Below, in pieces: positions 1 to 5,449 of a stretch of DNA of 5,492 nucleotides; positions within the stretch are counted from its first letter, which is position 1, and each line of letters begins with the position of its first letter. The position numbers and the translations under genes are program-made. The stretch is from Gammaproteobacteria bacterium (lineage in GTDB: Bacteria; Pseudomonadota; Gammaproteobacteria; S012-40): contig WFVN01000104.1 in NCBI GenBank assembly GCA_015491615.1, forward strand, positions 1-5,492. Reading direction: 5' to 3'. Below the pieces are notes generated by a model. The model was given only the letters and a program-made list of their open reading frames with translations, had not been told where the DNA came from and did no database searches.

Positions 1-2
1 AT

Positions 3-812
3 GAGAATGGGCTCGCCCTCGCCGCGCTGGGCGACCTGGGTGGTTTCACTATCCTCACCCCCCGCCCGCCCACGGGACGTCTCGGGCCCTTCGAAGGTTT
101 CGAATTGTGGCACTTGGCCGGTCCCTGGGCGCCGGGCCGGCCCTCCCCTGTCACCCTGATCGGTCGCGAGCAGCGGGCTGCGCTCGACGATCTGCGGGCC
201 CACTGGCACGCTGCGCCGCCCCGCCTCACCGTCTTCTGCGAAGGGGTTGCGCTCCCCGTCTGGTGGGATCCAGCCTGGCCCGCCTTTGCCGCCGGGGCGG
301 ACCTGGCTTCGGTCTGGTCGCGTCTCACGGCCCTGCGCCCCCGCCTGGCCCGTTGGCGCAGCGTACACGGGACCCTGGTGACGGTGCATGGGCGCGGCCT
401 GCTCATCGCCGGCGAGGCGGGGGTGGGCAAGAGCGAGCTGGCCTTGCAGCTCGTGGAGCGGGGTCACCGCCTGGTGGCCGACGACCTGGTGCAGGTCGCT
501 GTCCTGACACCCGGACGTCCCTGGGGGCGACCGGTGGCCGGGGCCGAGGGGTATCTCCATCTGCGCGACCTGGGGGAGGTGGATCTGCGTCAGGCTTACG
601 GTAGACGTGCATCGGCCGATGTTCAGCCGATCCATGCCATCATTCGCCTGCAACGGAAAGGAGGCGCCGAGGCACGCCTGGTGCCCCGTCGGGAATGGAA
701 GACGCTGGCCGGGGTGCGCCTGCCCGTTTACCCTATACAGGGGCGCGCGGCATGCGCCGCCCTGGTGGAATGGGTGGCGGTCCAGACGGAGGGGGATCCA
801 TGCGCTTGTTGA
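3..812 (+). CDS. hprK: HPr kinase/phosphorylase, 5' end outside window
   Basis: HPr kinase/phosphorylase phosphorylates Ser46 of HPr with ATP (or PPi) and removes it again, in the cytoplasm. The frame is open from base 3 with no stop. The only starts inside are weak (TTG at 105), and the residues before 105 look like the usual HprK N-terminal domain (a GFELWHLAG stretch where relatives have a GLELAGF-like segment), so the true start lies upstream. Numbered from the TTG, the kinase core shows the conserved His88 in SVHGTLV, the P-loop GEAGVGKS (103-110), and the VADD acidic pair (Asp126, Asp127). The C-terminal signature reads LRDLGEVDLR (153-162), where the family usually has an EIRGLGI-like sequence, so a Glu and a Gly are replaced. 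The segment near the C-terminus, LPVYPIQGR, fits the family's end. The gene overlaps rapZ by 13 bases, and its target HPr is encoded two genes on. Family assignment is firm; full bifunctional activity is uncertain because of the altered signature. Confidence -1.
   Translation, partial: ENGLALAALGDLGGFTILTPRPPTGRLGPFEGFELWHLAGPWAPGRPSPVTLIGREQRAALDDLRAHWHAAPPRLTVFCEGVALPVWWDPAWPAFAAGADLASVWSRLTALRPRLARWRSVHGTLVTVHGRGLLIAGEAGVGKSELALQLVERGHRLVADDLVQVAVLTPGRPWGRPVAGAEGYLHLRDLGEVDLRQAYGRRASADVQPIHAIIRLQRKGGAEARLVPRREWKTLAGVRLPVYPIQGRAACAALVEWVAVQTEGDPCAC
788..792 (+). promoter_or_regulatory. Ribosome binding site of rapZ
   Basis: GGAGG lies 7 bases before the ATG at 800, inside the end of hprK. 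It fixes the rapZ start at 800 over the longer open frame that begins upstream, because the protein from 800 starts MRLLIVSG, exactly where RapZ proteins begin before their P-loop. Confidence 0.7.
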
Positions 813-1657
813 TCGTCAGCGGCACGTCCGGATCGGGCAAGAGCAGCGCCCTCAATCTCCTGGAGGACCTGGGCGCCTACTGCGTGGACAACCTCCCGGT
901 GGCCCTGTTGTCCAGTTTCGCCCGCCAGATCCTGGCCGACCCGGAAAAATATGGGGGCCTGGCGGCGGTGGGCATCGACGCCCGCAATCCTCAGGAGGAG
1001 CTGGCCCGTTTCCCCGCCATCCTCGCCGGCCTGCGCGAGGCCGGCTTGCAGAGCGAGGTGATCTTCCTGGACGCCGAAGACACTGTCCTCCTCAAGCGCT
1101 TCTCCGACACCCGCCGCAAGCACCCGCTGACGCGTACCGGCTTGAGCCTGGCCGAGGCCATCGCCGAGGAACGGCACCTCCTCGACCCCATCGCCGCCGA
1201 AGCGGACCTGCACCTGGACACCACCCAGACCAGCCTGCATCAACTGCGGGAACTGGTACGGGTACGAGTGGTCCGGGCCGAGCATTCGGTGATGTCCCTG
1301 GCGCTGGAGTCCTTCGGTTTCAAGCACGGAGTACCGCCGGGGGCGGACTTCGTCTTCGACGTGCGCTGTCTCCCCAACCCCTACTGGGACAGTGCTCTGC
1401 GCGGCTACACCGGGCTCGAGGCCCCGGTGCGCCAATTCCTGGACACGCAACCGGAGGTGGGACGCATGTTGCGCGACATCCGTCAGTTCCTGGACGCCTG
1501 GCTGCCCCAGTTCGAGGCCGCCAACCGCAGCTATCTCACCATCGCTGTGGGTTGTACGGGTGGTCAGCACCGCTCGGTATACATGGTCGAACGCCTGCGC
1601 GAGCACTTGCAGGCCCAGGGGCGCGAGGCCCTGGTGCGCCATCGGGAGCTGTCGTGA
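800..1657 (+). CDS. rapZ: RapZ-family nucleotide-binding protein (RNase adapter)
   Basis: RapZ (YvcJ family) is a P-loop protein. In E. coli it binds the small RNAs GlmZ/GlmY and presents GlmZ to RNase E, controlling glucosamine-6-phosphate synthesis. The 285-residue product matches the E. coli length of 284. Visible motifs are the Walker A GTSGSGKSS (8-16), CVDNLPV (28-34), GIDARN (58-63), FLDAEDTVLLKRFSDTRRKHPL-type core (89-110), SFGFKHGVPPGADFVFDVR (171-189), LPNPYW (191-196) and CTGGQHRSVY (252-261). The last residues are RHRELS, so the basic tail (EKRKP in E. coli, part of its RNA-binding surface) is absent. Start chosen at ATG 800 with a good ribosome site. It overlaps hprK by 13 bases and the next gene by 4 (GTGA). 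Beside PTS genes, this homologue may act in nucleotide or metabolite sensing and not in GlmZ decay; that is inference. Confidence 0.95.
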   Translation: MRLLIVSGTSGSGKSSALNLLEDLGAYCVDNLPVALLSSFARQILADPEKYGGLAAVGIDARNPQEELARFPAILAGLREAGLQSEVIFLDAEDTVLLKRFSDTRRKHPLTRTGLSLAEAIAEERHLLDPIAAEADLHLDTTQTSLHQLRELVRVRVVRAEHSVMSLALESFGFKHGVPPGADFVFDVRCLPNPYWDSALRGYTGLEAPVRQFLDTQPEVGRMLRDIRQFLDAWLPQFEAANRSYLTIAVGCTGGQHRSVYMVERLREHLQAQGREALVRHRELS

Positions 1658-2052
1658 GCGTCGGCGTCCTCATCGTCGCCCACGAAGGGGTGGGGGAGGC
1701 CCTCATGGAGACGGCCGTGGGCATGCTCGGTTTCTGCCCCTTGGCGGCGGCGGTGCTGCCGGTGAGCCGCGATTGCGATCCGGACCTGCTGGACGAGCGC
1801 GCCCATGCCCTGTACGAACGCCTGGACGAAGGCCACGGCATTCTCGTGCTCACCGACATCTACGGGTCAACACCCGCCAACGTCGCCTGCCGGCTGCGCC
1901 GCCGGGGACGGGTGGAGGTCATCGCCGGGGTCAACCTGCCGATGATGGTGCGGGTATTCAACTACGCCACCTTGACTCTTCCCGAGCTGGTGGAAAAGGC
2001 CCTCGGCGGAGGACGCGAGGGCATCATGGTGTGCGTACCGCCAGCCCCATGA
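1654..2052 (+). CDS. PTS EIIA component, mannose/fructose family
   Basis: This is a stand-alone EIIA domain of the mannose family, which accepts phosphate from HPr on a histidine. The 132-residue protein starts MSVGVLIVAH, with the active-site histidine at position 10, as in EIIA-Man. The TDIYGSTPAN motif (67-76) corresponds to the TDLFGGSPFN motif of the family, whose Asp lies next to the phosphohistidine, and the GVNLPMM segment (92-98) is also typical. Start is GTG at 1654, sharing GTGA with the rapZ stop; a GGGAG sits 5 bases upstream. No fused EIIB and no EIIC/EIID permease are present, so transport is unlikely and a regulatory role is inferred. It overlaps ptsH by 4 bases (ATGA). In an annotation it may appear as a PTS fructose- or mannose-subfamily IIA. 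Confidence 0.92.
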   Translation: MSVGVLIVAHEGVGEALMETAVGMLGFCPLAAAVLPVSRDCDPDLLDERAHALYERLDEGHGILVLTDIYGSTPANVACRLRRRGRVEVIAGVNLPMMVRVFNYATLTLPELVEKALGGGREGIMVCVPPAP

Positions 2053-2318
2053 CCGAGCGCGAAGTGGAGATCGTCAATCGCCTGGGTTTGCACGCCCGTG
2101 CCGCCGCGCGTCTGGTGACGCGGGCGCAACGCTTCCAGAGCGACGTGCGCCTCGTGCACGGCACGCGCGAGGCCAACGGCAAGAGCATCATGGGGGTGCT
2201 CAAACTGGGGGCGACGCGCGGCAGTCGCATCCGCATCCGCGCCGAAGGTCCGGACGAGGGCGAGGTGGTGGCGGCACTGGCGGAACTCGTCCGGGAGCGT
2301 TTCGGCGAAGCGGAGTGA
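2049..2318 (+). CDS. ptsH: HPr phosphocarrier protein
   Basis: HPr carries phosphate from enzyme I to EIIA proteins in the cytoplasm. The 89-residue protein has normal family length. His15 lies in LGLHARAAARLV (12-23), the site phosphorylated by enzyme I, and Ser46 lies in NGKSIMGVLKLGA (43-55), the site phosphorylated by HPr kinase. Both regulatory sites are intact, which fits the hprK gene three positions upstream. Start ATG 2049 overlaps the EIIA stop as ATGA, so translation is probably coupled. It is the last gene of the chain: no ptsI follows, and a 157-base gap separates it from mgtE. Enzyme I must be encoded elsewhere, for example as ptsP or a distant ptsI. Confidence 0.95.
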   Translation: MTEREVEIVNRLGLHARAAARLVTRAQRFQSDVRLVHGTREANGKSIMGVLKLGATRGSRIRIRAEGPDEGEVVAALAELVRERFGEAE

Positions 2319-2382
2319 AGGACGGCGGAGCCCACCTCCGGATCCATCCCTGGTCGGGAACTCTTCTCCCCGCAAAGTGATC

Positions 2383-2391
2383 TGGTATAGT
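2383..2391 (+). promoter_or_regulatory. Candidate extended -10 promoter for mgtE operon
   Basis: TGGTATAGT matches the extended -10 form TGn followed by TATAAT with one mismatch. No convincing -35 hexamer is seen about 17 bases upstream (only a CTTCTC-like stretch), which is tolerable for extended -10 promoters. The predicted start is near A2398. It sits in the gap between ptsH and mgtE, in a locally AT-richer spot, about 85 bases before mgtE. Judged from sequence match only. Confidence 0.5.
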
Positions 2392-2399
2392 TCTGGCAC

Positions 2400-2432
2400 G
2401 CGCCGGAGGCCCTCCTCCGGCGCATTGTTTTT
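2400..2432 (+). terminator. Rho-independent terminator-like hairpin between ptsH and mgtE
   Basis: GCGCCGGAGG (2400-2409) and CCTCCGGCGC (2414-2423) form a perfect 10-bp stem with a 4-base loop, followed by ATTGTTTTT (2424-2432). This is a classic intrinsic terminator about 80 bases after the ptsH stop and probably ends the PTS transcript. Because the candidate promoter at 2383-2391 would start RNA near 2398, the same hairpin could also sit at the 5' end of the mgtE transcript. Confidence 0.8.
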
Positions 2433-2475
2433 CTGCCCCCGGGGCGTTCGAAGAAGTTTAAGGAAGAACCCCATC

Positions 2476-3840
2476 ATGACCACGTCCCCCGAAACCCGTC
2501 TGGAGAGTAGCCAGGAACGTCTCGCCCAGGTCCTGGAGTGCTTGGAGCACGACGATCTGGTGGCCCTCGACCAGCACCTGGCGCAGATGCATCCGGCGGA
2601 GATCGCCAATCTGTTGGAAGCCCTGCCGCGCGATCAGCGCGAGGTGGTGTGGTCACGGGTGCCCGCCGAAGAGGAGGGGGAAGTCCTCCTCTACGTCAAC
2701 GACGAGGTCCGCTCCGATCTCATCCGCGAGATGGACCGCGAGGAGCTGGTGGCCGCCGCCGGGGGCATGGACACCGACGACCTGGCGGACATCCTCCCCG
2801 ATCTGCCCGAGCCGGTCATCAGCGAGCTGCTCCAGTCCATGTCGGAACAGGACCGCCAGCGTCTGGAGACGGTGCTGATCTATCCGGACGACACCGCCGG
2901 CGGGCTCATGAACCTGGACACGGTTTCCATCCGTCCGCACGTCACCCTGGAAGTGGTCCTGCGTTACCTGCGTTTTCGCGGCGAGCTGCCCGAGCCCACC
3001 GACAGCCTGTTCGTGGTCAACCGGGAGGACAAATACTTGGGCCGGGTGCGCCTGGCGCAACTGGTCACCTCCGACCCCACCCTCACCGTGGCCGAAATCC
3101 TCGACCGCGACCTGGAGCCCATCCCCGCCGACACGCCGGCGACGGAGGTGGCGCGCCTGTTCGAGGACCATGACCTGGTATCCGCCCCGGTGGTGGACGA
3201 GAACGGCAAGCTCCTCGGGCGCATCACCATCGACGACGTGGTGGACCTCATCCGCGAACAGGCCGACCACGACATCATGGCCCGCTCCGGTCTGGACGAG
3301 GAAGACGATATGTTCGCCCCGGTCCTGCGTTCCTCCCGGCGGCGGGCGGTATGGCTGGGGGTCAACCTGGTTACCGCCTTCCTCGCCGCTTGGGTCATCG
3401 GCCTGTTCGACGCCACCATCGAGAAGGTGGTGGCCCTGGCGGTACTCATGCCCATCGTCGCCAGCATGGGCGGTATCGCCGGTACCCAGACGCTCACTCT
3501 CATGATCCGCGGCATCGCCCTGGGCCAGGTGTCGGCTTCCAACGCCTGGAAGCTGTTGCGTAAAGAGGTGTTGGTGTCGCTGGTGAACGGCATCCTGTGG
3601 GCGGTGGTGGTGGCGATCGTCGCCATCGCCTGGTTCCACAACGTCACCCTGGGGGTGGTCATCGGCCTGGCCATCGTCGTCAACCTCCTGGTGGCGGCGG
3701 TGGCCGGCGCCCTCATCCCCCTGGGCCTGCAAAAGTTGGGGGCCGATCCGGCCCTCGCCGGCGGCGTCGTCCTCACCACCGTCACCGACGTGGTGGGTTT
3801 CATGGCCTTCCTGGGACTGGCGACTCTGTTCCTGGTGTGA
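2476..3840 (+). CDS. mgtE: MgtE magnesium channel/transporter
   Basis: MgtE is a homodimeric inner-membrane Mg2+ channel gated by its cytoplasmic domains. The 454-residue protein shows the full family layout: an acidic helical N domain (about 15-130, rich in L/E/D, with HPAEIANLLEALP at 39-51), the linker motif YPDDTAGGLMN (136-146), two CBS domains (about 145-200 and 205-262), and a C-terminal membrane domain of five helices (about 292-312, 316-343, 366-386, 390-415, 428-452). The pore region has PIVASMGGIAGTQT (326-339) and TTVTDVVGF (434-442), whose Asp438 corresponds to the conserved ion-site aspartate. The Gly-Gly-Ile-Ala-Gly form replaces the more usual GGNAG. ATG 2476 is chosen because AAGGAAG lies upstream (2460-2466) and the family starts there; the frame is open further up through the terminator hairpin. 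Its stop overlaps the next gene by 4 bases (GTGA). Confidence 0.96.
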   Translation: MTTSPETRLESSQERLAQVLECLEHDDLVALDQHLAQMHPAEIANLLEALPRDQREVVWSRVPAEEEGEVLLYVNDEVRSDLIREMDREELVAAAGGMDTDDLADILPDLPEPVISELLQSMSEQDRQRLETVLIYPDDTAGGLMNLDTVSIRPHVTLEVVLRYLRFRGELPEPTDSLFVVNREDKYLGRVRLAQLVTSDPTLTVAEILDRDLEPIPADTPATEVARLFEDHDLVSAPVVDENGKLLGRITIDDVVDLIREQADHDIMARSGLDEEDDMFAPVLRSSRRRAVWLGVNLVTAFLAAWVIGLFDATIEKVVALAVLMPIVASMGGIAGTQTLTLMIRGIALGQVSASNAWKLLRKEVLVSLVNGILWAVVVAIVAIAWFHNVTLGVVIGLAIVVNLLVAAVAGALIPLGLQKLGADPALAGGVVLTTVTDVVGFMAFLGLATLFLV

Positions 3841-4481
3841 GGGCGGCCCTGCTCCTTTGCCTGCTCGCCGCCCCGGCCCTGGCCGAGACCCTCTGGCTGG
3901 GGCGCTTCTCCCAGGGCGACCTGGCCGGCTGGGAGAGACACGCCTTCCACGGGGAGACCCGCTATTCGCTGGTGAGCGAAAACGACCGTACCTTCCTGCG
4001 CGCCGAGGCCCGCGCCAGCGCCTCGGGGCTGATCCGTCGCGTGACCGTAGACCTGGAGCGCACCCCCTGGCTGCACTGGTCCTGGCGGCCCCACCGACGC
4101 CTGGCCGGACTGGACGAGCGGCGCCGCGGCGGCGACGATTACGTCGCCCGCCTGTATGTGGTGGTGGACGGCGGATGGGCCTTCTGGCGTACCCGCGCCC
4201 TCAATCTGGTGTGGTCCTCCAACCAGCCACGCGGGGCCGTCTGGGTCAATGCCTACAGCGGCAACGTGGTGATGGTGGCGGTGCGCGGCCGGACCGATGC
4301 GGTGGGACGCTGGGTGCGGGAGGGGGTGGACCTGCGCGCCCTGGTGCGCCGTCATCTTGGGCCGGGAGTGACGCGCATCGACGCCGTCGCCCTCATGACC
4401 GACAGCGACGATTCGGGGGGCACCGTCGTCGCCGACTACGGCGACCTCTGGTTCAGCAGCGAAAGGAACGAACGACCATGA
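3837..4481 (+). CDS. Secreted DUF3047-type protein
   Basis: The function is unknown. The 214-residue protein starts with a clear Sec signal peptide, MRAALLLCLLAAPALA, with likely cleavage after residue 16, so it is probably periplasmic. The body resembles DUF3047: a LHWSWRPHRRLA stretch (79-90), the GDDYVARLYVVV segment (99-110), NLVWSSNQPRG (123-133), the VNAYSGNVVMVAVR segment (137-150), and a C-terminal MTDSDDSGGTVVADYGDL stretch (187-204). Tryptophan-rich beta strands suggest a jelly-roll-like fold that may bind a ligand; this is inference. The start is GTG 3837, sharing GTGA with the mgtE stop. It also overlaps mtnB by 4 bases (ATGA), so it is tied into one transcript with both. The DUF3047 name is from recognition of the sequence pattern, not from a search. 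Confidence 0.85.
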   Translation: MRAALLLCLLAAPALAETLWLGRFSQGDLAGWERHAFHGETRYSLVSENDRTFLRAEARASASGLIRRVTVDLERTPWLHWSWRPHRRLAGLDERRRGGDDYVARLYVVVDGGWAFWRTRALNLVWSSNQPRGAVWVNAYSGNVVMVAVRGRTDAVGRWVREGVDLRALVRRHLGPGVTRIDAVALMTDSDDSGGTVVADYGDLWFSSERNERP

Positions 4482-5116
4482 GCCGACCCTGGGACGAACT
4501 GCCACCCCGCGAGGCCCTGGCCGCCCTGGCCGCCGATTTCCACCGGCGTGGCTGGATGGCCGGCACCGCGGGCAATCTGAGCGCCCGCAGCGGCGCCGGG
4601 CGCTTCTGGATCACCGCCTCCGGGTGCCCCAAGGGTTGCCTGGATCCGGGGCGCGATTTCCTCGAAGTGGATCTGGACGGCCGCCCGCTCGACACCCCGC
4701 CCGGGGTGCGCCCCTCGGCGGAGACCGCCATCCACGCCGCCCTCTACCGCCGTTTTCCCGAGGCCAGCGCCTGCCTGCACGTGCACAGCCTGGCTGCCGC
4801 CCGGGTCAGCCACGACCTGCCGCCCGAGGCCGTGGAACTGCCTTTGCCTCCGTTGGAGATCCTCAAGGGGTTGGGGGTGTGGGAAGCCGCGCCGCGGGTC
4901 GCCCTGCCCCTGTTCGCCAATCACCTGGAGGTGGCGCGCATCGCCCGCGCGGTGGCGCGCCGCTTTGCCGTCGAGGCACCCGCCGTGCCCGCCCTCCTCA
5001 TCCGCGGCCATGGGGTCACCGTGTGGGGCGAGTCCCTGCAACAGGCCCACGATCGCCTGGAATGCGTGGAATTTCTCCTCGCCTATCTGGACGGGGCGGG
5101 TTCAGGCACGCCGTAG
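4478..5116 (+). CDS. mtnB: Methylthioribulose-1-phosphate dehydratase, class II aldolase family
   Basis: MtnB dehydrates 5-methylthioribulose-1-phosphate in the methionine salvage pathway, using Zn2+. The 212-residue protein has the normal length. Seen motifs are AGTAGNLSAR (28-37), ITASGCPKG (45-53), the RPSAET segment (78-83), and the zinc ligands His101 and His103 in LHVHS and His178 in IRGHG. Glu127 in LEILKGLG aligns with the catalytic glutamate of human APIP (EMIKGI). ATG 4478 overlaps the DUF3047 stop, with AAGGA at 4463-4467. The pathway partners mtnA, mtnC and mtnD are not in the window. Other class II aldolases (fuculose or ribulose-5-phosphate types) share the fold, but the EILKGLG and SGCPKG motifs favour MtnB. 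The 3' end overlaps a convergent gene by 15 bases. Confidence 0.88.
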   Translation: MSRPWDELPPREALAALAADFHRRGWMAGTAGNLSARSGAGRFWITASGCPKGCLDPGRDFLEVDLDGRPLDTPPGVRPSAETAIHAALYRRFPEASACLHVHSLAAARVSHDLPPEAVELPLPPLEILKGLGVWEAAPRVALPLFANHLEVARIARAVARRFAVEAPAVPALLIRGHGVTVWGESLQQAHDRLECVEFLLAYLDGAGSGTP

Positions 5117-5329
5117 CACCGCCATCCGCCCCAGTTTGAGGACCAGCAGCAGGGGTGGGGTCCCGTGCAGGAACAGGTCGAAGATGTCGATGGGGCGGCT
5201 CAAGGTCCCGCTGGCGAGCATGCGCAGTTTCTCCACCAGGTGGGGTTCGGGGGCGAAGGGAGCCAGGCCCAGGGCGATGCCGAAGAAGGCCAGGGGCGCG
5301 AGGGGGAGTCGGTCGAGGAATTTCATCAT
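5102..5329 (-). CDS. Small two-helix membrane protein, conserved hypothetical
   Basis: A 75-residue protein of unknown function. It has one clear hydrophobic segment near the N-terminus (APLAFFGIALGLAPFAP, 11-27), a conserved-looking middle, EPHLVEKLRMLASGTL (28-43) and RPIDIFDLFLHGTPP (45-59), and a second hydrophobic stretch, LLLVLKLGRM (60-69). I recognise this as a widespread small proteobacterial protein sometimes labelled RND transporter, a label that its size does not support. The start could be ATG 5329 or the next codon, ATG 5326; an AGGG-like site lies about 10 bases upstream. It converges on mtnB with a 15-base overlap of the coding ends, and no terminator is seen between them. Its reading frame and hydrophobic pattern are clearly genuine against the high-GC background. 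Confidence 0.75.
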   Translation of the reverse strand: MMKFLDRLPLAPLAFFGIALGLAPFAPEPHLVEKLRMLASGTLSRPIDIFDLFLHGTPPLLLVLKLGRMAVLRRA

Positions 5330-5449
5330 TTCATCATACCCTGAAATTCATGGATTCGATGAACCTATCACAAACTTGATTGAAATGCTCGGGATAGGGG
5401 CGGGCGAGATGCAGTCCAAAAAGAAGAGCCCTGAAACAGGAGGTGTGTC
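5330..5449. promoter_or_regulatory. Divergent intergenic region, lower GC
   Basis: About 120 bases between the small membrane protein (leftward) and the gene at 5450 (rightward). It is visibly less GC-rich than the rest, as expected for promoters of two divergent genes. I could not identify a convincing -35/-10 pair on either strand: TTGATT (5376-5381) and GATAGG (5393-5398) are only 11 bases apart. A short TTCAT/ATGAA inverted repeat lies at 5347-5363. Next to the leftward start, TTTCATCA is repeated in tandem (5321-5336). Confidence 0.5.
5438..5444 (+). promoter_or_regulatory. Strong Shine-Dalgarno for the gene at 5450
   Basis: AGGAGGT, a full match to the 16S anti-Shine-Dalgarno core, ends 5 bases before ATG 5450. 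It is the best ribosome site in the window and supports the start of the partial gene, which is too short here to be judged by length. Confidence 0.75.

Noticed and set aside
1..160. Short open frame starting with ATG at base 1
   Set aside because: It runs in another frame across the hprK N-terminal domain, with no ribosome site visible and a Pro/Ser/Arg-rich translation.
728..1642. 304-codon open frame on the - strand
   Set aside because: Antisense shadow of rapZ; rapZ is clear by family motifs, and the antisense product shows none.
607..1653. Long upstream extension of the EIIA frame
   Set aside because: The stretch before GTG 1654 is an Arg/Pro/Gly-rich out-of-frame reading of hprK and rapZ; the EIIA fold starts at 1654 with His10 in the right place.
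2326..2340. Small hairpin just after ptsH (GGAG/CTCC)
   Set aside because: Only 4-5 base pairs and no T-run, so not a terminator on its own.
2394..2410. TGGCACG resembling a sigma-54 -24 element
   Set aside because: No TTGC -12 element follows at the required spacing; the bases there belong to the hairpin stem.
2398..2475. Mg2+ riboswitch (M-box) before mgtE
   Set aside because: The predicted leader is about 78 bases, far shorter than an M-box, and only the single terminator-like hairpin is visible.
2653..3732. 359-codon open frame on the - strand
   Set aside because: Antisense shadow of mgtE, very rich in His, Gln, Gly and Asp, with no domain pattern or ribosome site.
2964..4505. 513-codon open frame on the - strand
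   Set aside because: It lies antisense to mgtE and the DUF3047 gene, whose products are recognisable families. Its translation is low-complexity (His/Pro/Arg/Ala/Thr-rich) without a known motif, as expected from high-GC third-position bias.
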